Source: Kalaharituber pfeilii (Eukaryota > Ascomycota > Pezizomycetes > Pezizales > Pezizaceae). From it: DNA of 64,000 nucleotides. The stretch is from positions 434,001-498,000 of the forward strand of contig WHUZ01000002.1 of NCBI GenBank assembly GCA_015179045.1, in the 5' to 3' direction. Of this stretch, positions 36,149-48,023 are shown piece after piece (position 1 is the stretch's first letter; each line of letters begins with the position of its first letter). The notes under the pieces were generated by a model. It was not told the DNA's origin. It did not search any database and saw nothing but the letters and a program-made list of their open reading frames with translations. Made by a program: the position numbers and the translations under genes.

Positions 36149-39100
36149 TCAATCCCATTCTGCAGGCGGAGGAGTTTCCAAGGTCTGCTCTTCAGGTGAA
36201 AGTTGTGACCAAAGATATTTCGCCACATCGCGACTATGGAAGCGCAGTGCCATCTGGTACGGTGTTTTTCCAGCCATATTCTTGGTGTTCGGAGAAGCAC
36301 CATGCTCAATCAATATCTTTGTAATTGTGAGAGAGTGGTATCTGATGTGGAGAGGGGTGTTCCCTCTGACACTGCTCTTATTAATGAGCTCCAGCGCTCC
36401 TTGCTGCAGGATTTCTTTTAACACCTCGGGATCACCACAACTCACAGCGTAATGTACTACCGTCCACTGTTCATTGCAGCGGGCGAAAAGATCTGCCCCC
36501 TTCTCAATTAAAAGCCTTGTGGCTGCTTTTCTGCCACAAAAGGCTGCCCGGAGCAAAGGTGTCATGCTCCACTGACCACATCGTTCCTCAATGTCTGCAC
36601 CCATCGAGATCAGCAACCGTACCACAGTCTCACTGTCCTCATTCAGTGCAGTATGGATGCAGCCAGTAAGGTCGATCGGAGGAGTAATGGAAGCTATCGC
36701 TTCCTCGCTTGCTCCTTTCTCTAACAGTAACTTGCAGATACTTTCACGACCCATATATGCAGCGTAAGCGAGTGGTGTTCGACCTTTAGAATCCTTCTCC
36801 TCTATATCAGTTCCAAAAGTGAGTAGATCTCGAACAACATTCTCACTCTCCCCCAGAATGGCATAGTGGATTATCCCTTTCATGCTTGCGCCTCTCTGCA
36901 ACAGTAATCTGCAAACATTCTCACCACCAATGGATGCAGCATAAGCAAGTGGGGTACGGCCTTCTGGATCCCTCTCCTCCACATCTGTTCCTAAAGCAAG
37001 AAGAGTTTGAACAATATTCTCATCCCCATGACAAATAGCATAGTGCATTATCTCTACCGTGCTTGCTCCTTTCTCTAAGAGTAACTTGCAGATGCTTTCA
37101 CGACCCATATATATAGCGTAAGCGAGTGGTGTTCGGCCTTGTGAATCCCTTTCCTCTGTATCTATTCCTAAAGCAAGTAGTTCTTGAACAATATTCTTGC
37201 TCCTACTGAGAATGGCATTGCGCATTATCTCTACTGCACTTGCTCCTTTCTCCAAGAGTAACCTGCAGATACTTTCACGACCCATATATATAGCGTAAGC
37301 GAGTGGTGTTTGCCCTTCTGAATTCCTCTCCTCTATATCTATTCCATAAGTGAGTAGATCTTGAACAGCATTGTCACTACCCCCCAAGATAGCATAGTGG
37401 ATCATCCCTTTCACGCTTGCTCCTCTCTCCAACAATAATTTGCAAATGCTTTCATGACCGATGGATGAAGCATAAGCAAGTGGTGTTCGGCCTTCTGAAT
37501 CCTTCTCCTCTATATCTGTTCCAAAAGTAAGTAAATCTCGAACAACATTCTCACTCCGCCCCTGTATAGCATAGTGGATTATCCCTCTTGCGCTTGCTCC
37601 TCTCTGCAACAATAACTTGCAAATGCTTTCACCACCAATGGATGCAGCATAAGCAAGAGGTGTTCGGCCTTCTGAATCCCTCTCCTCTGTATCTATTCCC
37701 AAAGCAAGTAGTTCTTGAACAATATTCTTGCTTCTCCTAAGAATAGCATTGTGCATTATCTCTACTGCACTTGCTCCTTTCTCCAAAAGTAGCTTGCAGA
37801 TACTTTCACGACCCCTATATAGAGCATAAGCAAGTGGTGTTTGGCCTTGTGAATCCCTCTCCTCTATATCTATTCCAAGAGTGAGTAAATCTCGAACAAC
37901 ATTCTCACTCCCGCCCAGAATAGCATAGTGGATTATTCCTTTCACATTTGCTCCTCTCTCCAACAATAATTTGCAAATGCTTTCACGACCAATGGATGCA
38001 GCATATGCAAGTGGCGTTCGGCCTTCTGAATTCCTCTCCTCTATGTCTATTCCAAGAGTGAGTAAATCTCGAACAACATTCTCACTCCCCCCCAGAATAG
38101 CATAGTGGATTATCCCTTCCATGCTTGCTCCTCTCTCCATCAGTAATTTGCAAATGCTTTCATGACCCATAGATGCAGCATAAGCGAGTGGTGTTCGGTC
38201 TTCTGAATCCCTCTCCTCTATATCTGTTCCTAAAGCAAGTAGAGTTCGAACGACATTCTCGTTCCCCTCGCGAATGGCATAGTGGATGCCTCCCAGAGAG
38301 GACAATTTCAACCTCAGTTTTCGGCGTGACCTTCGGGGATCAACAATTGGATGAGGTGGTGTTTTAAATTGATAAGGTTGTGAGTCCCAGAGATCAGACA
38401 AGCAAATAGGCAGCTCAATCACTGAGACCTCCGAAATCGAGAGATCACCTACACTCATCTTCGAAAACATCGACCAGCTACAACCTCTTGTGGAGCTACC
38501 TCTAGAGAATGTGGAGTTAGAATCATTCATGCTCCAATTCTGAATTCGCTTGTAGGGCCTTGAATTCCTCAGTTCGTCCATGAGTGATGGTAGCGCAGAT
38601 CGCAAGGATATTGTGCTACGAGATGTTACCGCTGTTCTGATCGATGCAGCGTCATCATTGGGGACTTGGTCGTCCTTATTTGTCAATAACCGTAAGTTGG
38701 AATCATCTGCTGCAGCTAGTATGCTCGGAGCCTTAGGTCGATTATTGACTGTCGAAGACTGGTTCTCATTGCTTATTAGAAGATCGAGGCGGTTTTTGAG
38801 CTCTTGCAATTGGATTGATGTCGCATGGTTGGATTCTAATAAATGATAAACTACCTCGTGCAATTTTGTTTGACTCTCAGAAGCCTCTGCCGCAGTATGG
38901 CTGTGTAAGAGGTCAGCTTTTTTGCACTCCCCCCCAAAAATGGTGACAGAGTAATTGCGGTAGGCTCCTAACTTACCATTGAATAATACTCAACATCAGG
39001 TTCAAACTTGACTTGTGCCGTTGCAGATCGTCAATAAAAATAGTCACTTCTGCTTCCCTCCACAATGCCCATTTAATCCTTTCGGAAAAAAGGCTTGCTT

Positions 39101-39455
39101 TCTTTGCTGGAAATTGCATGTGGCTAGGACCACCAATCCCTAATACCTCACTCACATACTTGTCCAGGTTGGAAGTGATCAAAACACACCCACTCAAGGT
39201 TATACCAAGGTGGTGAATGGACAACATTTTTAATCTGCTTTGATTCGGAATCTTAGTTGTCCCAAGAATAAACAGCTGGACCTGGCACAAGATGGCACTC
39301 ATATCTTGCATTTCTTCCATTAGGCGGTTGATGGATTCTGGTGCTTGCTTCATTCGCATTCCGAAGTCATAGAGATCCCTCAGCATGCTTACAATCTTTG
39401 CTGCAGTCGTAATGAGACCGCCGATAGAAGCACCTATAGATAGTGGATCGGACAT
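36149..39455 (-). CDS. Ankyrin-repeat protein with fungal NLR-type N-terminal helical domain
   Basis: Two exons on the minus strand, 39455-38977 and 38900-36149 (76-base intron), 1076 residues. I chose the start at MSDPLSIGASIGG because this is the canonical opening of the helical domain seen at the N terminus of many fungal NACHT-ankyrin proteins; it continues to LQRHKSSLNLMLSI. A Ser/Thr-rich linker follows. Then come nine tandem units of 59 residues (177 bases; about 38290-36690), each made of two ankyrin-like motifs (HYAILGGSENVVRDLLTLG and GRTPLAYAASIGRESICKLL), then about five more divergent ankyrin repeats ending PEEQTLETPPPAEWD. There is no NACHT or NB-ARC domain between head and repeats, unlike the usual receptor layout. 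Likely a cytosolic protein-binding or signalling protein; specific role unknown. Reading frame fully intact. Confidence 0.88.
36690..38290 (-). repeat. Nine tandem 177-bp ankyrin-encoding units
   Basis: Units begin at an I-[IM]-H-[YN]-A-I motif and recur every 177 bases with high mutual similarity. Two sub-types can be told apart by their ends (GANVKG/GASMKG versus GASAVE/GASTVE), and they partly alternate, suggesting larger blocks were duplicated together. Confidence 0.9.
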
Positions 39456-41332
39456 CGGTGGTATACTAGTTGGATGTATAGAGAGATCAAGTGGATCCTG
39501 GTGGAGATAATGTGACCTGGCACTGGCAACGGGAAGACTAAACTTGGGTGCAGCAATCCCTGAGTGTAATGGTGTTTGACCTGTTCTGAGCTTCAAGCTT
39601 TTGAGGACGGCCCACAGGAGAACATTTATGAAGAGTATGCCTTGCAGACCGACCTGCTAGTAATCGTTGTTACAAATACCGTCTGTTGTCTTGCCTCATT
39701 CCCACTTTGCCCTACTCAACCTATGGCCTCAGTTTGGCCAGTGCTTCAAGGCGGTGGCTTATCACGAGGCTGAAAGGTTGCGGTATTGGCATGCGAATAC
39801 ATAGATGGGAAACCATTGGCTATGGACAACTAAAGCATACATTTTTGAACATTCTTGACCTCCAATGAAAATCGAAGGTCAGTGCTGAATCAAAGATTGC
39901 CCTCAACTTGACGCTCTCTACCTCCCTCCTTCTCCTCTTCTCTATCCCAAAGACGATCTCTTCATGCTTGGCCGGCTCTGTGGGTACTCCACTCTCCTCT
40001 GCCACCCGCTTGACTATATCACTAGCTCTTAACCTCAACTGAAATGGGCCAGTGTAGAATTCATGATCGGCGGAGCCAGTACTGTCACGCTTGCATAGAA
40101 ATGGGTCAGGCTCTTGCCATGGCTAGCACCGCATGGTACTCTAGTAGCATTATCACAACTTATATATGTATGTGTTCTCTTGGCAGCAGCCTATGTCCTT
40201 TTGGGAGCGAAGAATCGGCAGAGGGATATGTAAGTATATACATAGTCAAGAGTCTCTGTAGCAAGAGCAGTACTAGTAGCTGGGTCGGTGACAGGAGGTG
40301 GTTAATATTGCGAGCGTTGCTTGCATTCAAGTGTCTCAAGCTCAGCCACCTACATCTAACTCGGCTGGCCAACCACATCTAAGCTCCTCACTCCGAGACT
40401 ATCCTCAATTCAGCAGTCACTACTCGTTCGTGCTGGAGGCGATGACAAGAATTTGAGATCACGTGATTTCATTATCATGTACCTAGGAAGCTCAGCCACG
40501 CATTCCTCCGCCGGCAACGCATAGAGAGGGAACTAACAAGCAAGACACCTTTTCATGCCTTTGACATGACATAGACAACTTGCTATTTGTACTGGAACAA
40601 GAGCCTGGTGATTGTTCTGTAACATATTCAGCTGGCCCAATACGAGCAGTAGGTGTACATCAAGCTTGACATGAGACTATACTGCAGAGTACTCGAGAAC
40701 ACCACATGCCGGTCATCTCATGCCACCGTCTCAAAGCTCAGAGGAACACAAAATTAAATACAATATCAGCTCATATGCTGTCGAAATATGATGCAATATG
40801 TCTGCATCTCTGGAGACTTAGAAACCCGGTTTAATAAAATACCCTGGTCAGCTTGCATCAACACCCACTATGTAACTCCGTTAACCATTAGGTAGGTTGA
40901 ATCAACCAATGGAAATATAGCTCTTGCATCAGTACATTCTTCTCACAGACTTAAAACCATACACAAACAATGGCAGAGAACAAAATTCAGAACGTTGACC
41001 AAAAGAAAGGAGACAAAAATTATATCATGAGCACACTTTGCACCACCAAACTTCCTTGTACCTATTACCTACTATACCCACTCGTTTAACCCTAGTACAC
41101 CGTAGCTTGTTGTTGCTTGTATTTAAGAACAGAGTATTTAAGAAGAACAGCACCCCTCACTTTGGAGACATTCCTCCGCTCAACGTATTGATAGACCTGG
41201 TCCTGTCGAAGGGCCCATACCCACAAGGTTAAGCCTTCACATATCTACAAGCGCCATATACCCACAGAATTTTGGCAGAACGCTGCCAGCACATGCAGCC
41301 CCCGGAGTGTTGTTTTTGCGACGGAACACAAC
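39456..41332. other. Upstream region of the ankyrin gene, partly duplicated at 55540-55690
   Basis: 40298-40445 (GGTGGTTAATATTGCG; CTCAGCCACCTACATCTAA; CTCAATTCAGCAGTC) matches 55543-55655 next to the ankyrin pseudogene, in the same relation to it. The remainder shows no gene. 41127-41240 is loosely similar to the next repeat, 41333-41470, as a partial tandem copy. Confidence 0.55.
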
Positions 41333-42200
41333 CTCTTACTTTGGAACTGGCGCTCAGCTCAGCCAGGCATTTCTCAACTGACCGTATTAGAGACCCAGTC
41401 CGTCTAAGGCATCATGCACCTGCAAGTTTAAACCCCATACCCGCAGTCAAAGCCCCGTCTACCCACCAATTGGTCAAAAGCAAGATGCCATAGGTATAAA
41501 ACTTAGGGGTACAAAAAATTGATATACTGCTAGACCAATTAAACAAAAATATACAACAAAGCACATGGGAGTAGTCGACCTGCTAAGGAGTAATTTGTAT
41601 TCAAAGGGCAGCTGGTAGGGCCATCGGAGTGGCTGTTGGAGCAGTTACTGAAGGGGCCATCGTTGAACTGGAGAATGGGACGTCGGAGAGTAGGCGGAGA
41701 GGTGGTGGAGGGGGGTGTGATTGGGACGTGGATGCGATTGAGTTGTGGGACGGGCGGGTATGAGATGCTACAGCGGTTGCTGGAGCGGAGGGCAGGGAGG
41801 AGGAGGGCGATTGAGAGCTGGTGATGTGTGGTGGTGGGGTGGAGTGGGGTGGGGTTGGGCGAGGTAGTGTGGTGGTGTGGTGAAGGGTGGGTGTGCGAAT
41901 GGATTCACGGTCTAGATTTTCTCTATTTGTGTGAACAGACCTATACCTTGGTCGAAGTGGAATGCTGTTCTCTCTAGTGATGGGGAGGTATAAATTGAGG
42001 GCTCTGGGTCGATTCTCACCTCGAGCGGTGAGGAGGGTTGTCTGGCATCTTAACAGTAATCAATCAAGATTAAATCAAGATGGACTGTAATGCTCCAGAT
42101 GATCCCCTGAGGGTTAGAATTCTAGCAATAACCAATTGGGAGTTGCAACCGGGGCAACTTGTTTTTAATTTTTGCCTCTTATTTTTTGACCTTAATTGCC
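41333..42200 (+). mobile_element. SINE-like element, copy 2, with extended 5' repeat
   Basis: The 5' part (41333-41610; landmarks AGCCAGGCATTTCTC, CATGGGAGTAGTCGAC, GGAGTAATTTGTAT) is a direct repeat of 46780-47040. Then a GGAGG/CTGGAG-rich head, then the tRNA-like segment with A-box TAGTGATGGGGAGG at 41975-41988, B-box GGGTCGATTC at 42006-42015, and the family 3' end GGGGCAACTTGTTTTTAA near 42150. The A-to-B spacing of about 30 bases fits an internal RNA polymerase III promoter. Confidence 0.75.
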
Positions 42201-44398
42201 TTTTCACCTTCAGGCGGGTACAATTATTCTATGCTTGGTCGAAAATCACGAAAGCTGGTAATTTTGATATAGAGTCCGGGATTTGAAGAAGAATAGTACG
42301 GGAGTAATCACATTCTTCGTAAGTTAAAGCTGGACTGTATGATGGATTGTGCCATTCAGAGAAATAAGCCATTGATGCTCTTCCTAGCTAAAAAAGACTT
42401 TACACCTGGCTTGTCGCCAGGCGCGTTGTTAAGTGCAATGGACCAGACAGCTGTGCTATTCCTGGACGAGATCTTTTTGCTATGTACGTGGTACGCCTGC
42501 TGTGATTAACTGGAATGTTATGTTCGAATCAGAATTATGAACGGCAAGGATGCACATACCATTGCCGTTGATGGCCCTACAGCCTCTGCCTTTGAGTTAT
42601 GTCAAATGTCATACAAGATATTTTGGTTTTTACGAAACCTCCACAATGCTTGCTTCTGCCGATTCCATCCTATCAAGTTGAACATATCCTTCTTGAGCCG
42701 TTGTCTCCACATGTTTTTCCACGTTTCGCCAATAAGCTTCTTTGAAATTCAAGTATAGGCCCTCAATAATCACAATCACATCTTATGATGGTCCGTCTTT
42801 CCGCACATGCTTGGTTTGCAGAACATTTGAAATCAACTTTGCGCTTCGCGTGCTTTTGCGATTACTGATTATCCTTCGCAGGGTCGGACCTTTGAAGAGG
42901 GGTATTTAGATTTGCAACGAAGTAGCAAATTGTGAGCGCGTGGAGATTTTCATACCTATACATTCACTGCAGTCTATGTTGTCTTATCACGTTGTAAGAC
43001 GCTGCAGATGGGTGGGTAAATTGGCTGCAGTGGAGGTCACAAAAACCCGAACTATCCATTAGTGTACTAATTCATTTACGGTAGTAATTACTTGATTTGG
43101 ACAATTTAGACCGCTTTCACCATGAATGGCATCTGTAACTGGAATGTCATGGACCTCTTATCGATATATCGATAGACCTCGTAAAGTCTGATGCATAGCC
43201 CAGGAGTGTTGGCCAGAAGAGCTGTATCCTGCCTGGTTCATACATAATTAGGCAGGCCGTCGTGACTTCATGTAGACGCGACATATATTTAAATGGAATA
43301 GATTAAATTTGATGCGAGGTTTTTGTTTGTAGGAAAGTTTCAATTCCTTCAATTCACTTTCAATTGTGTAAATTCATCATATATACAGACGACGTGCTGG
43401 GAGGACAGGATCGGGGATCTCTGTGGATCTCATGTCTGATCGTTAGTACGAATTGTTACGTACATACATCTTATATTCCACAAATGTCACGAAGAAAATG
43501 TGTTTAGTCTTCATTGGCTTATCTTGGCTAGGCTGAAGAGGTGTTGCGCTGTGTTGTTGCGCTGTGTTGTAAGTTGATTTCCACTATTCTAATTTACTGT
43601 CACAGACACAGCAGCCCGAGACAGATACCGAGGTAACAGTTCTGTACTCCAAAATTAGAGCACAATGCCTGTTGTCTCGTAATATCATTAGTCCTCCTTG
43701 CACTTGTTGTTCATGGCAATTAAGATCAACGACTTTAGCACCTATCTATTCGCTGCATATGCGGTCCGGTACACATGAATTCAACTCATCTGGCTACAAA
43801 TTAAACCACAGTTATTGAATTTCCGCGAGCCATGTCAAATGAAAAGGAAGTTTCGATCATTTAGGAGCTCTATAAGAAACTCCCAATAGCCATAGCAGTT
43901 ATCTTTTCATTCTCTGCTGAACCATTTCTCCTAAGCTCGAGGGCACATTCGAGTTATGATCTGTAAGATAAAGAATAATAAAAACGAATGCTGAATTAAT
44001 TGAGCCAATTGGAAACCAGCACAACTCAACTCAGGCCTCCAGCAGCGTTTCAGGCTCACCCGCATGATAGAATTATCTGGAGCAACGGGTGGGGCATCCA
44101 CTCCCTCAGCACTTGCTAAGTTAATGTATTTCTAAAGCTCAATTTCTATCGCTCAAGAATACATCAAATAATAACGTGCGGAGCATCGAGGCAGAATTGA
44201 CAGCGACCGAAGTTGTAATTGGTGGCTAATACCTATATTTGGGAAGGTATTCAACCATTCCTTCTACGTACAACTTATCTTTGGGGTCTGAAATCTCTTC
44301 CCGCTTGTGATTAGATACTGCTATTCACTCCACTACTCTTCACACAGCACCCGACTTTACGCTACCCCGTGCTCAGTGTTCATACCCACTAGGGCCCA
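42201..44398. other. Intergenic upstream of the ubiquitin-RING gene
   Basis: No gene recognised. 43073-43108 (GTAGTAATTACTTGATTTGG) is shared with 52578-52605, another scattered repeat fragment. The final few hundred bases are presumably the promoter of the gene at 44399. Confidence 0.4.
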
Positions 44399-45998
44399 AT
44401 GCCGGTGAAGCCCATGATAGTCACCCTCGGAGGGGAGTCTGCTTCGGACATCAAAGGCACAGCAACAGAAATACGAGTCGATGATCACCTTGTCATTTCC
44501 TTCCACCGAACTATCCGAGTGCCCGATGACAACGAGGAACATAACCTACCCCCGAACTTAGGACGATTCCCTCTCTTCAATGTGGAGGCTTTCAAGTCAA
44601 CTTTACCCCTCGATATGGTTGAGAAAGGAGGGTTGTTTTTTCCAATGTATCAAAGGGAGGCGATGTGGATCAAATTCGATACGCGTACAAATGATCAGAG
44701 ACAATACGCAATCCGAGTATATGTTGGTGGTATTAATGGGTTAACAGGTGACCCCATGATCCCAGATATGGGAACATTTTTGAAGGCCCAGAATGGAGTC
44801 CGGAAGCAGGACTATTTGGTGGTTCCGCCTCAACCTTGGATAGATGGTGTTTCAGTAAAGCCAGGTAAAAATGCAGCGTTTAAATTATGAAGTGGTATTT
44901 TAATAAATGCTGATCGTTCTATAAGGTGTTGTGAGGCAGTTTGTTGCAATGCCCTGTAACAGCGGGTATAATATCGAATACCAAGTGACTGGTAGAGAAA
45001 CAGTTGGCGGTCTTCAAATGGAAATTATTCCGTCGAAACTCCCAACCCCTCTGCCTGTTGGCACACATCGAATTTATATTAAAACATTGAGTGGAAAAAC
45101 AATAACGCTGGATGCAGAGAGCTCTGATACAATCGACATCATCAAGTTGAGAATTCAAGAGAAGGAAGGAATACACCCAGACCACCAACGCCTCATCTTT
45201 GCTGGTAAGCAGCTCGAAGATGAACGTACGTTGAGTGATTATAATATTCAAAAGGAGTCTACTTTGCACATTGTTCTTCGGCTTCGTGGTGGTTATACCG
45301 AGCCTGCCGGAACCAATGCGCCTTTGACCATGGGACTAGCAGCAGGTGGGAAGATCAATCAAAACATCCGGGACGATAAGAATCCTCCACACATATGGGA
45401 CCCTGATCGGACCAAGTTGATTAATATTCAATTTATCAACTCCGCTCGGTTTGAAGAAGTCACAGGGTTGCTAATCCCACCTACTCCAATTTCGGTCCAA
45501 ACATATGCTGCACAGGGATTGCCATTTTTTCAGTTTTTTAATGAAGAATCCTCTGTGATCTGTGGAGACTTCGATAAAGTGAAATCTATAAGTCAACTGG
45601 ACAGGACGCTTTTGGCGACCGCAAGCCAAGACACCGTTTATCATCCAACGCGTCCACAACTCTGCACCGTATGCAAGAGGGCATTGGCAGACTGCGTGTA
45701 GGTCTCCACCATTTCTACTCTTGTGCTGCATCTCCTGCTACTGCTACTCGTTGCTGACACTGCTTCTGGGTACAACAGCATCCGCCCATGTAACCATACA
45801 ATCTGCCAGGAATGCGCGAACAGTACTGGTACGGTGGCGACGAAATCTTGTCATTTCTGTAAAAAGACAATCTTGCGTGTAGTTGGTGTTGCTGCTCCCA
45901 TGATGGCACCAGATTTCGAAAGGCTGAATACTGCCCTACCGGTAGTGCTGATGGATGTGAAGGATAATAGAACTCGATTCAAGAGCTTTAACAAATGA
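44399..45998 (+). CDS. Protein with internal ubiquitin domain and C-terminal RING finger
   Basis: Exons 44399-44864, 44926-45697, 45779-45998 (introns 61 and 81 bases), 485 residues. Residues 1-200 are a conserved but uncharacterised domain ([63 protein letters not shown]). I recall it from fungal proteins without an assigned function. Residues about 203-279 are a full ubiquitin fold, roughly 75% like canonical ubiquitin by eye, ending RLRGG. The equivalents of Lys6, 11, 27, 33, 48 and 63 and the Leu8/Ile44/Val70 patch are kept, while Lys29 is Arg. After a second conserved segment ([16 protein letters not shown]) comes a RING-HC finger, residues about 402-446: CTVC, then CNHTICQEC, then CHFC. 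The RING suggests E3 ligase activity (inference). RGG is followed by Tyr, so cleavage by a deubiquitinase is conceivable. Frames intact. Confidence 0.85.
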
Positions 45999-46779
45999 AA
46001 CAAAATGGTGCTAGCAGATCAGCACGGGAGCTGAATTTTCTTATGGAAGACTACATTGTTTTGCACGCTCTCTTTTTTCATGAATCCAGCTCATCGGTCC
46101 GTTAGGCCCTCCCATACATGTTGGGAAGGTTCAAGATAGGTGTATGTTGTTCAGAACCTTTAGCTTTCGTTCCGGGTTGCTGTATCTGAGAATATATTAC
46201 TTTTTAGTATTACCCGTATTTGTCAATCCGCGTTCAGCCATTGAGTACGCCAGATACGGCCATCTGCTACAAGTTGGTATAGATACTACGTTCTCCTTCC
46301 AGTTTCAGTTTCCGATAAGTTTGATCTTCATATCCTGGTACGCCTAATATGATATTATTCATGGTGTTACTCAATACTGGTACCATTATGCGACGCATTA
46401 TTAGTTGAGTTTCCATGTTCACCTTCATTCTGTTGCTTTTCACGGGAATCGATTAATCTCACATATACGCTATTCTCTTTCCCAATTTATCACAACTATT
46501 ATCCCAATCCAAATCTCAACTGCTGAACTTCATACATGATTCTCATTCACAATTGAGTTGGGAGTATTCTCTTGCCGGTCATTGTTTGCTTTCCGCTACT
46601 CCATCTACTGGAGGGTCATGAGACAAGACGAGAGACGGCACGGCACAATCAATGATCTCCATGGTGAGGTGGAAGAAGGTTCAGGGGCGTATGTAGACAG
46701 GCGGGTGAGTACACAGTATGTGGGTGGGCTTATATCAAAAGGACCGCTGACTGCTCGCCATGGCGAGCTGAATCTAGTG
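45999..46779. other. Intergenic
   Basis: AT-rich 3' flank of the ubiquitin-RING gene. No gene or RNA recognised; repeat sequence starts near its right end. Confidence 0.4.
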
Positions 46780-47580
46780 AATTCAATGCCCAACTCAGGC
46801 AGGCATTCCTCTGTCCACAACATTTATCGACTTGGTCCCATCTAAAGCCCCGGTGCGCTCACCCGCAAGTCTAAGGCTCCGTGGGCCAATCAATTGATCA
46901 CAAGGAAAATGCCCTTGGTATTGTATAAATGTCCAATGTGTATAAAAATTTGATAAACTGCCAGACAAAAGGGAGGGAAAAAAAACAAAAAAAAACGCAT
47001 GGGAGTAGTCGACGAAGCAAGGAGTAATTTGTATCATCCAAGGCGCTGTTGAAGGGGCGGTCGGAGGGCTGCTGAAGAAGCTGCTGAAGGGCGGTGAGAC
47101 GGGAGTAGGACCGGGGGAGCAGCCATTGGAGGAACATTTGGAGGTACCGTCGGAGGTGCTACTGGAAAAGTGCTGCTGGAGAGGGGTGCGATTGAGAGAT
47201 GAAGGAGGAAAGGGTGTGATTGAAACGGGATGTGCGTGTGAGATGATATTGAGGCTGCCAGAGAGTTGCGATATGCTGCTGCAACCGCTGGAGAGGGAGT
47301 TCAACAGCAGGTGGCGCTGTTCACCTTTTGAACTGACCTATGCCTTTGTTGAAGTGGAATGCTCTTGTCTCCAGTGATAGAGGTACAGTACATAACAAGT
47401 GCCATGGAGAGGTGTATAATTAATGGCCCCAGTTCGGTTCTCACGCTTGGGCAGGAAGAGGGTTTGTCCGGAATCTTAAATAAGATGGACTGTAATGCTC
47501 CGGTTCCATATGAATCAATTCCGGTGGAGCAAGGGCAACCTGTTTTTGATTTTGGCTTTCTGTTTCTATCTACATTGTAA
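46780..47580 (+). mobile_element. SINE-like element, copy 3, with extended 5' repeat
   Basis: Direct repeat of the 41333-42200 element. The 5' part carries CATGGGAGTAGTCGAC and GGAGTAATTTGTAT, the head is rich in GCTGCTGAAG, and the tRNA-like part has A-box CCAGTGATAGAGG at 47371 and B-box AGTTCGGTTC at 47431-47440, with an extra stretch of about 25 bases between the boxes. The 3' end GGGCAACCTGTTTTTGAT lies near 47533-47550. Confidence 0.75.
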
Positions 47581-48023
47581 CAGCAACAGGCTAACATTTG
47601 CTTCACCAGTACAGTATTAAAGAGCAGGGAATGGTATACGGGCTGCGACTGGGTGCAATCCGGCTCGAGGCTCAGGCCGAGAGGCCGAAGATACCTGTGT
47701 GTTTAGAAATACACACTTACCTAATTTGGCATATATTTCCCAAGTAGGAGGAGTCACTAATTTATACTTCGCCCCTCCCCGTGGGGGTATGCGATTGTAC
47801 TATATGCTCGCTACAAATTTTCAGCCCTGCCATAAAAAGTCCGGAGGAAAGCTTGTGTTTGTGCGAGCTGTCCAATATTGCGGTACAATACAATGCTACT
47901 AAGCTAGCTAGTAAGCTGGATTCGAACAGTTTACGTACCATTTAATAAGTTACAGAAATCTTCGTGACCATGCACTGTCCAATCACCTATATTTCAAGTA
48001 ATAACATCTATTCTATAATTTTA
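47581..48023. other. Intergenic, 3' flank of the NLR
   Basis: 47620-47700 (GCTGCGACTGGGTGCAATCC; GGCTCAGGCCGAG) resembles 52500-52570 behind copy 4, so the repeat family's tail may extend this far. No gene. Confidence 0.45.

Noticed and set aside
36690..38290. CRISPR-like regular spacing of repeats
   Set aside because: The period is 177 bases with no distinct spacers; it is coding ankyrin repeat DNA in a eukaryote.
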